From NCBI GenBank assembly GCA_958295665.1, contig OY282558.1:139294577-139358576 (forward strand): a stretch of DNA of 64,000 nt. The letters run 5' to 3'. The stretch comes from Tipula vernalis. Lineage: Eukaryota; Arthropoda; Insecta; Diptera; Tipulidae. A model generated the notes under the pieces. The model made no database searches. It had not been told where the DNA came from and was given only the letters and a program-made list of their open reading frames with translations. Of the stretch, positions 12,001 through 23,590 are shown piece by piece; the stretch's first letter is position 1, and every line of letters begins with the position of its first letter. Position numbers and translations under genes: made by a program.

Positions 12001-13288
12001 ATGGCTTTAACTACGGCGCAACAGTTGGCAATACACGAAGCTACACGAAATTCGTTGGAGGCTCAATTAAAGAACTTGGAGGAATACGTGGGAAAAATTA
12101 CTGTTACGAGCGAGATTGATGCACTACAAACCAGGAAGTAGCGGGCAGCCGATCCATTAACGAATTTTATGTATGTATAAGGTCAAATGTTTGCGGTCGA
12201 TCCTAGTATTCAATCAAAGGCTATCGAATTTAGTGAAAGCTTCTATAAGGTAGATGCAATACTGAGTAAATGTATCAGGCAGTCAAATGAAAGGCATGGA
12301 AGGGATTCAAATGAAGGGAATGCCAATATGTCATCAACAATATTCATGCCGCATGCCCCTTTGGATATTCGTTTGCCAAAAATTACTATCGAACCGTTTG
12401 CTGGCAATTATACACAATGGCAGCCGTCCTACGATTTATATATGAAGACGATTCACAATAGTACTCTAACCGCAGTTCAGAAGTTCACATATTTGAAGGG
12501 ATATTTACGTGGGAAGCGGCAAACTTAATAAAATATTTTCCAGTCACGGAGGCGAACTACTTTGACGCATTTAAAAATTAACCGATAGATATGGAAGAAA
12601 GAAACATACAATTCATGCCTTTATCCGTACCTTTTTGGATCAACCATCGATTAAGCAAGCTACAGCGAGTAATATTCGGAAATTATTAGATGTATCAGAT
12701 GAGACAATCCGTGGATTAAAAGCACCTGGTGCTGACGCTGAGTCAAGAGATGTTTGGTTGTTGTATTTGATGGAATTGAGGCTGGATTTTAAAACCAAAA
12801 TTTTATGGGCGCAACACTCATGTGATACTGATAATCCAACTTTGGACCAATTTTTTAAGTTTCTGTTGAATCGGTCAGATGCTGTAGAAGCCACGAAAGA
12901 TGTGTCGTCAAGGAATGTTCATAATTATTCGAAGTCAACGAAGTCGTTAGTTGTAACGGGGACGCATAAATGTGAGTTGTGTTTGGGTGAGCATTATTTT
13001 TCTAATTGTAATAAATTTAAGCATATGACGATCAACGAACGCCGTGACTGTGTGAAGGCAAAGGGTTGTTGCTTCAATTGTTTAAGGGCGAATCATGCGG
13101 TATTCAAATGCAAGGCCAAGATCAGGTGCACGATTTGTCAGAGGAAACACAACACATTGTTACATTCAGCTGATGATTCTGAAAAACCGTACTTGTCAAA
13201 CAATCAGAGAGATTCTATCGAAAATGATCCGAAAAGAAAAGCACAACCTCTGACTGCAATGAGCAATCCGTGGTCTATCAAGCAGTAA
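12001..13288 (+). pseudogene. gag: BEL/Pao gag, frameshifted
   Basis: Gag forms the particle shell and binds element RNA. The ATG at 12001 opens a short coiled-coil-like start (EAQLKNLEEYVGKI) that meets TAG at 12139-12141. The frame resumes at 12187 with the conserved gag domain, LPKITIEPFAGNYTQWQPSY, where the F.G....W pattern is typical of DUF1759. After a stop near 12528 and further shifts it continues from 12635 to 13288 with three Cys/His knuckles: CELCLGEHYFSNC, CFNCLRANHAVFKC and CTICQRKHNTLLH. The last one is a hallmark of BEL/Pao gag. A frameshift near 13283 separates it from the protease. Confidence 0.88.
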
Positions 13289-13960
13289 GTACTTTAAATA
13301 CAACAATTTTACCAACAGCTGTGGTCCAGATTGTGGATAAATTTGGTATAGAACATGATTGTCGAATATTATTGGATTCTGGATCCATGTCGTCTTTTAT
13401 CAGCGAAAAGTTCTGCAATAAATTGGGACTTAGATGAAAACAAAATCGAACAATTGTATCTGGAATTGGAAATACAGTATCACAGGTATCCTGTGGCGAA
13501 GTAGAGGTGAATCTAAAATCAAAGTATGATGAAAGAAATATTCCTGTCGTTGCATTAGTTTTAGCAAATTTGTGCACGCAATTACCAAATCGCTCAATTG
13601 AATCGAACCATATTCAGTGTTCTGTATTTTTAGCCAATCCTAGTTATAACAAAAGTAGTCGAATTGATATGATCGTCGGAGTGCAAATCGTGTTTAATTC
13701 ATTATTGAGTGGCAAATTAAAAATCAACGACGAAATCATGGCTGTGGAAACTATTTTTGGATGGGTGCTCGGTGGAGAATTAACCCATTTGAATGAGACT
13801 CAGGTATTCCATTGTGAAGTTCGACATATGTACATCAGCCGATCGAGTAGATAACTTGCTCCAAAAATTCTGGGAAGTGGATAAATTACCCGAATTTCAG
13901 GGTCTGACTGACGAAGAAACCTATTGCGAAAAGTACTTCAAGGAAACTAACTACAAGAAG
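13289..13960 (+). pseudogene. BEL/Pao aspartic protease region
   Basis: The catalytic motif LLDSGSMSSFISEKF, whose D-S-G is the active site of retroviral-type aspartic proteases, lies at about 13368-13415. A TGA at 13435-13437 breaks the frame shortly after. In the same frame it continues through GIGNTVS and, from 13507, to MIVGVQIV and VLGGELTHLNETQVFHCEV. The latter is the conserved hinge between protease and RT in this superfamily. Frameshifts near 13838 and 13960 separate it from pol; KFWEVDKLPEFQG and EETYCEKYF are visible in between. The protease would cleave the polyprotein. Confidence 0.8.
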
Positions 13961-16900
13961 AAATAATGATGGGCGATTTATTGTGAAGTTGCCTACGAAT
14001 CAGAATATTGATACTTTAGGGTCATCAATGAATTTAGCGTTGAGTCGACAAGCAACGATGGAGAAGAAAATTGTTCGTTATGAAGCATTTGGTGCCGCTT
14101 ATACAAAGTTCATAGAGGAATATATTCAGTTAGGCCATATGGTGCAAGATAAACGTGATGTTGACAGGAATTATTTACCACACCACGGCGTAACAAAGGA
14201 GTCTAGTACCACAACAAAACTTCGTGTTGTGTTTGACGCCTCTGCTAAAACCGCAAGCGGAATATCCTTAAATGAAACACTATTTAGAGAGTTCGAAATA
14301 GCTATGGTGTGTGATGTGGAAAAAATGTACCGCCAGATTTTGGTACAACCCGATGACTGCAGATTACAACAAATTGTTTGGAGAGCTAGCACTGATGAAT
14401 CAATAAAATATTATGAGCTGAAGACACTGACATATGGGGTGAAATCTGCTCCGTATATTGCAACACGAGTTTTAGAGGAGCTAGCGAGTTTGAGTGAAAA
14501 TGAAAACCCGGAAATTTCAGGTACATTACGGAATCATACATACATTGATGATGTCATGTTTGGTGCGAGCTCTGTAAATGAAGCTAACAAGAAGAGATCT
14601 GATTTAACCAAGGTGTTAGCTGGTGCGGGTATGAAGTTAAGGAAGTGGGTATCTAATTCAGAGGAGCTGTTAAGTCAAATTCCCGTTCAAGATAAAGAAA
14701 GTTTGACAAAGCAATTTGACGATGATTCGATCAGCACGAAGGTATTAGGATTGCAGTGGAACCCAGTAGAAGATATATTCTGCTATAACATCATATTAGG
14801 AAAATACATACCAACGAAACGTGAATTTTTGTCGGAGAGCAGTCGTATTTTTGATCCAATTGGGTGGTTAACGCCGGTAGTTATCAAGATCAAAATGATG
14901 TTTCAAGAGCTGTGGTTGAAACCGATTGGCTGGGATGACACGTTACCCGAACCAGTTGAATCTGAATGGTTAGCAGTACGTGGTAAACTTCAAGAATTAA
15001 GAAGGATAAGAATTCCTCGATGGCTTCAAATATCAAGCGGCACGGAATTGCATGGGTTTTGCGATGCTAGCAAGCGCGCATATGCTGCAGTCGTCTACGC
15101 TAAACACAAGAATATTTGCGGAGAAGTACACATTCAACTAATTGCAGCCAAATCAAAGGTCGCGCCAATCAAAACTTTGTCGATTGCACGATTGGAACTC
15201 TGCGCTGCATTGCTATTAGTTCAATTAATGAAGTCCATTGAGAAGACACTCGACGCAAACATAAGCAACAAGGTTTACTGGACCGATTCTACAATAGTGT
15301 TGGACTGGCTTACTGATGTGCCAAGTCGCTGGGAAGTTTTTGTAGCGAATAGAACATCGAAAATACTGGAAGAGACACGGAGAGAGCATTGGTATCATGT
15401 CCCAAGCAACAGTAATGCCGCTGATTGTGCATCAAGGGGATTATTGCCGGGAGAGCTGGTACATTATGAACTGTGGTGGAATGGTCTAGTGTGGTTGAAA
15501 AATGAGGAAGATTGGCCTAAACAAAGGATAATTGCAATCAACGAAACAATCTTGCTAAATATACAAGTGCAAGCAAATTGGTTAGAAGATTTGGCTGCTC
15601 GTGTTTCATCATTTCATAAAATATTAAAAATTGTCGCGCGAATTAAACAATTTTTAAAAAATGCAAGGTCGAGTAACAGATGTGGTCGAGTAATTGGTGT
15701 AATAACGTGCGAGGGTATTGCTGAGGCCGAATTATTGTGTTGGCGATTTCTTCAAACCCAATTAATGAAGGAAGACATTGGTCATCTAGTAAAAGCTGAA
15801 GCAGTTAAATCTAATCTTAGTTTTTTAAACCCATTTATGGATCATGACGGAGTTGTTCGAGTTGGGGGTCGCCTACAGAACGCAAATGTTGCCGAAAATG
15901 TGAAACATCCTATTATCATTCCTCCAAAAACAAGATTAGCAAAACGTTTGGTAGAGGAATACCATCTGAAGTATCATCATGCAGGTGCGCAGTTCTTGTT
16001 GGGGCTTTTGCGACAGAAATATTGGCTCATACGGGGTAAAGATGTCGTCAAAGGGGTTATTAGACATTGTACAACATGTTTTAGGATAAATCCAGTTCCA
16101 ATGGTACAACAAATGGGCAACTTACCATCATATCGTGTCGAACATATACGCCCATTCATCAAGGTTGGCATTGACTTCGCCGGGCCATTCATGGTATTCA
16201 ATAAACGAGGACGTGGTCAAAGGCCTTCTAAAATATACGTTTGCCTGTTTGTGTGTGAAAGCACAAAAGCCGTGCACATTGAATTAGTGTTGGATTTGAC
16301 CACTGGCGCATTTTTGGCTGCTTTTTGCAGATTTGTTGGACGTCGAGGATTGTGTACAGATATATATTCCGATTGTGGTAGCAATTTCATTGGAGCTAAT
16401 AGAGAGCTGTTAAATTTATTCAAATTTATAAAGGAAAATAATACATTAATTTATTATTCATTATTAAAGGACAATATTCAATGGCATTTTATGCCCCCAA
16501 ACGCTCCACATTTTGGAGGCCTTTAGGAAGCGGCAGTAAAGGCGTTTAAATACCATTTCAAACGCGTGATTGGTTCGACGGTATTGACGGTGGAAGAAAT
16601 GATGACACTTTCCATTGAGATTGAGGCTATAATGAATTCACGTCCATTGTGTGGTATACCTGATAGCCCAGATGATATCCTGACTCCAGCTCATTTTTTG
16701 TTGGGACATTCAATGGTTTTGGTTCCAGAGGCTGACTTGAAGCGATGCCCAATCAACAAGTTGGATAGATGGCAATTAATCCAGCAGCGAAAACAGCATT
16801 TTTGGACAAGGTGGTCGATTGAATACTTGACTGCTTTGCAATCCCGATACAAATGGGAAACTATAAAGGAAAATATTCAAATTGATGATGTCGTGCTGAT

Positions 16901-17090
16901 TATAGACAATAACTTACCTCCAACCAAATGGCTTATGGGTAAGGTTGTTGATCTAATACATGGCAGTGATGGCTTGGTGAGAGTAACAAACATACGGACA
17001 AAATCAGGAGTGTTCAAAAGGCCGATACACAAGCTATGTAGACTTCCAATTGAATCAAGGGATTCAATGCCGGGAGAATGTTCAAAATGA
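13960..17090 (+). pseudogene. pol: BEL/Pao pol: RT, RNase H and integrase, one amber stop
   Basis: One frame runs from about 13960 to 17090 and is interrupted only by TAG at 16524-16526. The RT opens with DGRFIVKLP and shows RVVFDAS and the active site YIDDV (14541-14555). RNase H shows GFCDASKRAYAA, LSIARLELCAAL, YWTDSTIVLDWL and NAADCASRGLLP. The integrase has an HHCC zinc module (HHAGAQF to HCTTCFR) and a core with VGIDFAGPF, YSDCGSNF and PPNAPHFGGL. After the stop come the continuation EAAVKAFKYHF and the C-terminal LTPAHFLLGHSM and RWQLIQQ segments. All catalytic acidic residues I can place are present. No env-like frame follows. The first usable ATG is not obvious, as expected for a polyprotein. 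Confidence 0.92.
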
Positions 17091-17560
17091 TGTCGAGCGA
17101 TGAGCAATGTTTACCTGCAAAGAAAATTAAACCAAATTAAATATCTAAAATTATTGTAAAGTAAAACTTAGTAATAATACTTATCTTGAATTATCCGATT
17201 AGAATTCTTTGATATCATCTAAAGTAAATTACATCATAATTTTTTGTTTACAAAACATTTGACAATTTATAAAATTTATTAATTTGTATACATATGTAAC
17301 TGGTTTTGAATTTTATACATAATTCAATTTGAAATAAGTTTTTGTTGATGTTTTCAGTTCAGTGACTTTTTTATGTTCTAAATGTTGTCACACTGCTGCG
17401 AAACAGCGTTCGATATAACTGTCTCTTTTCTTTAGTATAGTCAATTTACAATAAGATATTTATTCTATTAAAAACTTCACTTTTGCTTTTGCCTCTGGAA
17501 CTGAAGGACACTCATTAAATTAATAAAAAAGAGAAATAATCGCGGCGCCAACCAGTTCAT

Positions 17561-20467
17561 CAATTCATTTTTACATTTAAATACGCTCAGCAGGTTTTCA
17601 GATAATTAAGAATAAATTAAATCAATAATTAAAAAATCAGAAAAATAAATTATATGTTGCATTGAACGAGTGTTTTAATATTTCGTTGTGGAAGCGAGTA
17701 CTCTTTTCAATTGCAAGTTTGTACATTGTTTCGTTGTGGAAGTACAATAAAATACAGTAACAGTTTTCTTTATTTTTGAGTTTTCTTAAATTGTAGGACA
17801 CATCCAAAAGGCATCTTTGCCTAATTAAAAATGACTGTGGACACCAACACATTGTTTCCTTTTTTGTTTAAATCAATATTACATTTTTAAAGCTAAAAGT
17901 AGAAAAAAGTGTTAAAAGTGTACAAGTGTAACAAAATGTACACTTTTCTACACTTTTTCAAATTAGATAACACTTTTATTGGTTTTACAATTTTAAACTA
18001 TTTTTGAATCTATTTTGCTTCAAATCAACAATTTTTTTTTTTTTTGTGGGTTAATTTTAAGATGTACCAAAAAAGAAAAGTCACTAACGTTTTAATTCGT
18101 TTTCTAACGACCGGTTTCCCCTTTAACAAAAATATATATCTACGTAAATTTTTTAATATTTTTCAGCAAAGATTAATTTTTTGTCGAGAAAGATACACGC
18201 ATGTCATACAAACACATACACACACGCACACACATGACAGGTTTTGAACTTTAAAATTAAACAAAAAAAAAAAAAAAAAATTACAAAAATTACAAACAAT
18301 GTAAAAAAGGTTTTACGTTTTTAATTAAAATATGAATTTGTGTGCCTAATCCATGGCATCATTCAAATAGAATTAATCAGGAAATTGTATGTGAAATTTA
18401 TATTTGTACTCGCATATATGACGTGTATAATATAAATGTTCATTTTAGCATGTTGTTGAAGGGATGAGGTAAAAATCGTTGTGGTCGCTTAATTAAACAA
18501 AGACAACAACGCTTTTATGAATTTTAATCATAATTTTCTTCGACTATCTCTGCGCTTCATATTTACTACTAATTGCTTCGTGTAACAGGATCTTCATTAT
18601 ACATTATCTTTCCAAAATTTTTAATTTTTTTTTTTGAATCAGTAAGTAGAGTTCCTTTTCATTTTCCATTTCCGTGTTACAAAAAAAAAATGTTTTTGTT
18701 ATCGTAAAGTTTTTCCTTGATAATAATATTACGACATACATATACATACCATATATACAGCAAGTAGTTTTTTTGAAATACCGAGCGAGCATAATCATAA
18801 AGAAGGATTAAATAGTAACAATAGTATATAACAATAGCATACATATGTATGTATACCTATGTATATACCAGAACTTGTATGTTTAATAATAAATTTTTCA
18901 TTTTTGTGTACTGGATACGTTTAAACGAGTATGGATACACAGAATAGAGAAGGGAAATCTAATAACTAACAACAACAACAAAATTAAATTATATAATAAT
19001 AGAATGAAAAGTATAATCATTAGGATATCATTAGAAGGAAAATTTAATTTAAAATTTGCAAATAAAAAGCAGGCATTATTATGTTGGAAACAATACAACT
19101 TTTGTTTTGTTATGATTATTTTCATGTTTTGAGCTTTTTTTTGCATGTATGTGTGTGTGTCTGTTTACTTTTTTTGTACATGTTTTTTGGAAAACTTTAA
19201 AAAATATTAAACTTTTTTATGTTCTGGAATTTACACAAAAAATTTCAAAATATTCGGTGGAACTTGTATGTATGGTATTTGGGAAAAAAGCGGTTGGTAT
19301 TGGCTATTGTGGGACTTGCAAGTGAATAATACGCCAATTGCACAATGTTAGACAATTAATCGATCACAATTTCTGATTTTGCCTTTGTGATACACATTTG
19401 CAGGCATCACCCCTCGTTCTAAATAAATTTTCATTTATAAACTTCACTTAAAATTTCAGTTATTGACATGAAAGGTTTACGTTTAGTGTTCCAGAGAGGC
19501 AAGTATTTGTTTTTGGTTGACTATAGAAATGCCCTACCTGTCAACCTTTTTGACCTATTTTTCTGACTGCATCAAAGATCCTGATATCTAGGATGCAGAT
19601 GCTTTCGGATGGTGATGTGATGCCATATGAAATTAACTGGAAGATACATATTTCCAACAACAAATTAACGACTCTACGATAGTCCAGATGATAACAAATG
19701 AAATGGAAGCCGTGACACAGAATAATCACAGTTTTAAGAGGTACTCGGGTATAGTAAACAATAAATGAATACGAAAATATGTAGAATGCCGATAATTATC
19801 AGATCCAGTTGTATGCCCCTTTTCCACGAAAACACCTAGCTAAACATCTGATCAAAGTCTAACTATCGACTAACTTTTATTTTTGTATCTGTCACTGAAA
19901 TATTCTACCTATTCCTACCTATCTCTTTCTAACGACACTATTAATCCTGATTATTTTCTTTTGGTTATGTGTTTCGCCAAGTGAACGAGATTTCTCTCAT
20001 CATCTTGTACAACTGGACCGTTCGACTTGTGCGATGCCAGCGCCAGCAGGGGCTTTGCTCACAGGCTACGTGGATAATATTCATTTCGTGTTCAATAAAC
20101 TAGTTCTCAACCTAACAAATATACGAATATACAACGCAATGTAACCTACAGTTGAACCCGCAAGAAATTCCCCAATTGAACCAACCCCACATCACTTACT
20201 CAACCCCAGCTCGGGTCACAACTCAACTCTGTACTCATATCCAAACTCAACGGATCACTCAACCCCGAAATCAAATCGATCCAACTTAACCCTGATCTCA
20301 ATCGTCGACTAGACGATTTGTGGAACACTCTTAGAGCTCCCATATTCCATATGTGGGAAAGGGAATCAAGAGTTAAAGAGATGTTAGATTCTGAAATCAT
20401 TCGACATGCTCTGTTCTGAACTAGATCGAGTGCAGCCAGATGGGTGTTAGGTGCCCCAGAAAAATTA
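17561..20467. other. AT-rich non-coding sequence with microsatellites
   Basis: No gene is supported. It contains a hairpin at 17914-17947 (listed), a (CA)n patch at 18212-18235, an A-run at 18263-18280, a (TG)n patch at 19147-19162, and CAACCC-rich degenerate repeat at about 20156-20290 related to the one at 7340. A GC-richer patch at 19980-20070 could be a solo-LTR scrap; nothing confirms it. Confidence 0.45.
17914..17947. repeat. Perfect 11-bp inverted repeat (AAAAGTGTACA)
   Basis: AAAAGTGTACA at 17914-17924 pairs exactly with TGTACACTTTT at 17937-17947 over a 12-bp loop. Weaker outer copies of AAAAAGTGT and CTACACTTTTT flank it. A closely similar structure occurs at 24745-24789. Confidence 0.7.
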
Positions 20468-21719
20468 AAGGGTGTTTTTTATAGATTTCTAGAACTTTAA
20501 AATTAAATTAAACACAAAAAATCGTAATGGCCATGGCCCTTTATTTATTAGAAAGATAATTTGGAAGTTCAAGTTTCGATCACTTTTTGGAGGAGCTGGG
20601 ACCAACTTGCTTCAAAGTCGTTCATCATCTCTGGTTTATCGGCGTAGACCAGCGATTTCACATATCACCTTACAGAGAAAATAATCCAAAGGTATTAAAT
20701 CCAACGATTTTCGAGGCCAATTTACAGGTCTATTACGCGGAACTATGTACTTATCGATTGTTTCCTTCAATAAATCGATTGAGGCTTAACATTCTCGTAG
20801 GCGTCACTTTTCAAAAAAAAAAATGGATTATTGATTCCACCAGTTCGCATAAAGCACACCAAACACTGAGTTTTTGTAGATGTATCGACGTGTCAATAAT
20901 GGCTTGTGGATTTTCTTAACTCCAAATGCGGCAATTTTGCTTGTTAATGCAGCCATTCAGCCAAAAATGAGCCTCATCGTTGAGTAAAATTTTATGGTGA
21001 AAATTGGTGATGAAGAGCAATCCCCATGCACCGAACGTAAGACGCATTCGATGGTCATGCGGCTTCAATTCTTACACGAGCTGAATCTTGTAAGCTCGTA
21101 AACGAAGATCTTCCATAAAGTGGATGAACCACATTTAGTCGCCTAAGATAATTAATCAGAAAACCCAATTATTTTATTTGTCGTATAGTCGGTTTGATTT
21201 AGCGAATTTTATATGGGGGCAAAATACGTTATTGAATTTATTATTCATTTGTACATTTAAGTCTGCTTATTTTAGCGAATTTTATGTTGGTATCGTTTTT
21301 AAATTGAACAGGTTGCTTTAAAATGTTTAACAGTTCAATTAAAAACAACTTTTAATGCAAATACTGCTTTAAAAATATCTATATAATTGCGTTAAAATTC
21401 ATTTTAATGCAATCATTACTTTACAATTTAATAATAACTTGTATTACATGAATCCTAATGCAAGGCTGGCATTAAAAATTACAGTTATTTTTTCAACTGT
21501 GTTATTCGAATTATTTTCTCGGCGATGGACGATTATGTCAACCGTAAAATGGACATAACGCACAATAAGTTTCGCGAACTGAACTACGATTTTCGAAATA
21601 AATTTTTACGTTTTGCTGGCGTAAGTCTATTCATGGTGAAATGGCAAGCGAAACTGAAAATCAATTGTTAGCTGGAAAAAGTGTTGCAAATTCGAAAACC
21701 CTCTATAAAAAGCACCCTT
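20468..21719 (-). mobile_element. mariner-like DNA transposon with TA duplication
   Basis: The left end AAGGGTGTTTTTTATAGA (20468) and the reverse complement of the right end AAGGGTGCTTTTTATAGA (ending 21719) match over 18 bases with one difference. TA flanks both ends (20466-20467 and 21720-21721), as expected for Tc1/mariner insertion. A decayed transposase lies inside on the minus strand. The 1,252-bp length is normal for the group, but part of it (about 21170-21500) is AT-rich and non-coding. Confidence 0.8.
20590..21130 (-). pseudogene. mariner-like transposase, internal deletion
   Basis: Reading from 21130 downwards on the minus strand, the remnants are, in order: KPHDHRMRLTFGAWGLLF; LLNDEAHFWLNG with NKQNCRIW, which holds the first catalytic Asp; VWCALCAGGI; then ASIDLLKETIDKYIVPRN, PVNWPRKSLDLIPLDYF with the third Asp, and YVKSLVYADKPE at the C-terminus. 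This pattern is found in mariner-like transposases common in insects. The segment that should carry the second Asp (QQDGA-like) between FFFEK and ASIDLL is missing, so the enzyme is dead apart from its stops and frameshifts. The N-terminal DNA-binding part is not recognisable. Confidence 0.75.
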
Positions 21720-21721
21720 TA

Positions 21722-23040
21722 TATATGCATCCATCGCTGCCTTATTTAGTCGGTTGGCCCAAGAAACCGTATAATTGTTAGTTAAGCCAAGCATTTCAAC
21801 AAATTCAGACGTACCGACACTGGAACCATATTATTGGTCATTTCTGACGGTAAAATCGACTGAAACTTTTTTCGGTGGAATTAAACCCTGTTTGCCTCAC
21901 CCCATTTGAGAATTTCAAAGAGATCTTGCTCGAGTTGTGGTTTAATGGTAAATCTCTCTGCGAGAACGTTGCTTCATGATGAAATAGTAGTAAAGGAAAA
22001 GAAAAAGATAAAGAGAGTGTGCTATCATCAGGTAAGAGGGATGGAAGTCACACCATCCGTCTTGAATTCTTCAACAAAAAAATATTCAGACCAGATGATT
22101 TGTTAGTGTCAATGTCTGACAAATCGATGAGCTATACCCTACGATATATTAGGTGGTGAGAGCAAAAAGTCAGGGATGTTAGAATTCGCGGCAAATCTTA
22201 AATTGTTGATGTTATTTCGCCATCGCGTCAAAAACGACCCACAACTTGATACTACTGCTAGCTGGCTTTAAAATAAGCGGGATAATACTCCTCGTCACCA
22301 ATTATTTGATTTGAGCTCGGAGCCTGTACGAATACTGTACATATTTTCAATTCCGAATTTCCATTTAATTTTAAACCACTTTAAAGATAATTTACCGAAA
22401 CCATCTAATTCGCGAACATTTCCCATGACATCTTGGAAGAATTCGACTCAAAATTTTCAAATTTGTAAAAGTGAGTCAACTTACTAACCAGTTCAGAAAT
22501 ACTAGGGATGTCCAAGAAATTCCGAATTTCCATCTTACCGCTTATGATCGGTACTTATTGGACGGTATTTTGCAAACATGGTAAATTTTGCGTAAAATCT
22601 CTAACAAATACTCAGCCTCAAGTAAAAGATCTATCTCCTTAGGTTTGTTGAAACTCCAGTTCTAAATAGCTCGGGAAATTGCAACTTGCTACAGTAATAA
22701 AGTTTGAAGGAAAATTATTGGCAAACTCCGTAATAACTCGGAATTATAATTCAGTTTGGTGGTTCTTCTTAGCTTGATTTAAACATGATTCAAAATGAGA
22801 AAATCCCTCTTTTTTAATTCGCAATCTATCCGCCCTTTATAAAAATAACAGATGTAAACAAAACAGCCTCTTTTTCTGAAAATTATGCGTCTGAGAGCAC
22901 ATAGTTGTCAGTATTCTTGCTATCATCATTTTGCTTTTCTTATTAGAAGAATGAGAACATGACTCTACCAGCCTTATGACGATATTCCTACCGTTTAGAC
23001 AATTCGACATAAACCCAACTGTCGAGATTTTTCATACCGT
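21722..23040. other. Unassigned, moderately AT-rich sequence
   Basis: I see no reliable protein similarity. Composition is less AT-rich than the surroundings (for example 21780-22340), which suggests decayed transposon DNA rather than unique intergenic sequence, but no domain or terminal repeat can be shown. Confidence 0.35.
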
Positions 23041-23590
23041 TGCTGAGCGATCATCTTTACAAACTGCCCACATTTTGTAATAAAATGGCCTTGCTTGCAT
23101 AACGGGGATGGCGGTCAAAGGTTCTCCAACTGCGAAATGTGGAGAAGTTTGAATTTGTAAATCGGTAGCGCCTACGTTGATGCTGAAGATTCTATTTGTG
23201 GTATCAGCTACTCTTTTGAAGTGCTACTTAAACGACTTCACTGATGACTCCTGCAATTCGCGAAAATGTGCAGGTGAGGTGGCTTAAAATGAAGCAAAAT
23301 ACCTTTTGTTTTAAATATTTCAGTTCTTGGTTGGCTCCAAGGAAGTTAGATCCGTTGTCGCACTAAATATGTGCATTACCTCTATGTATACAGCTTTTAC
23401 CGCAAAACACACAAAAACAGGCACATACGCTTTTTCCACTGGGCCATTTTTACGGTAGCTTGTGTTGAAGTATATTGGTCCAGCATTGTCTATGCCTGTT
23501 CGTAAAAATGGTCGACCCTGAGTGTATCTAATTGCCGGTAGATCGTCCAACTTCTGTTCGCTTTTGGAAACTCGGTACCTTGTTGCTATA
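23041..23590 (-). pseudogene. BEL/Pao integrase remnant
   Basis: The minus strand from 23590 shows a DLPAIRYTQGRPFLRTGID motif, then NAGPI and KAYVPVFVCFAVKAVYIEV. This is the start of the BEL/Pao integrase core, where 'V.VDYAGP' and 'CF.TKAVH.E' are diagnostic. The first catalytic Asp is retained as GIDNAGP. A stop follows after EPTKN. Further down, in other frames, SPHFAVGEPLTAIP matches the C-terminal 'LTPGHFL.G.PL' box. Everything upstream (gag to RNase H) is missing. It is an old fragment, too diverged to derive from either larger BEL/Pao copy in the window. Confidence 0.75.

Larger units (their letters stand above)
12001..17560 (+). mobile_element. BEL/Pao LTR retrotransposon, near full-length coding part
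   Basis: The order gag, aspartic protease, RT, RNase H, integrase, with RT before integrase and a peptidase-A17-like polyprotein, is that of BEL/Pao elements. Coding remains run from 12001 to 17090. AT-rich sequence to about 17560, including a GC-richer patch at 17389-17430, could be the 3' untranslated region and part of the 3' LTR. I could not identify a matching 5' LTR. Lesions are few relative to its length: several frameshifts in gag and protease, but only one stop in the last 3.1 kb. Confidence 0.85.

Noticed and set aside
20587..20919. 110-codon plus-strand frame
   Set aside because: It is the antisense of the mariner-like transposase relic on the minus strand.
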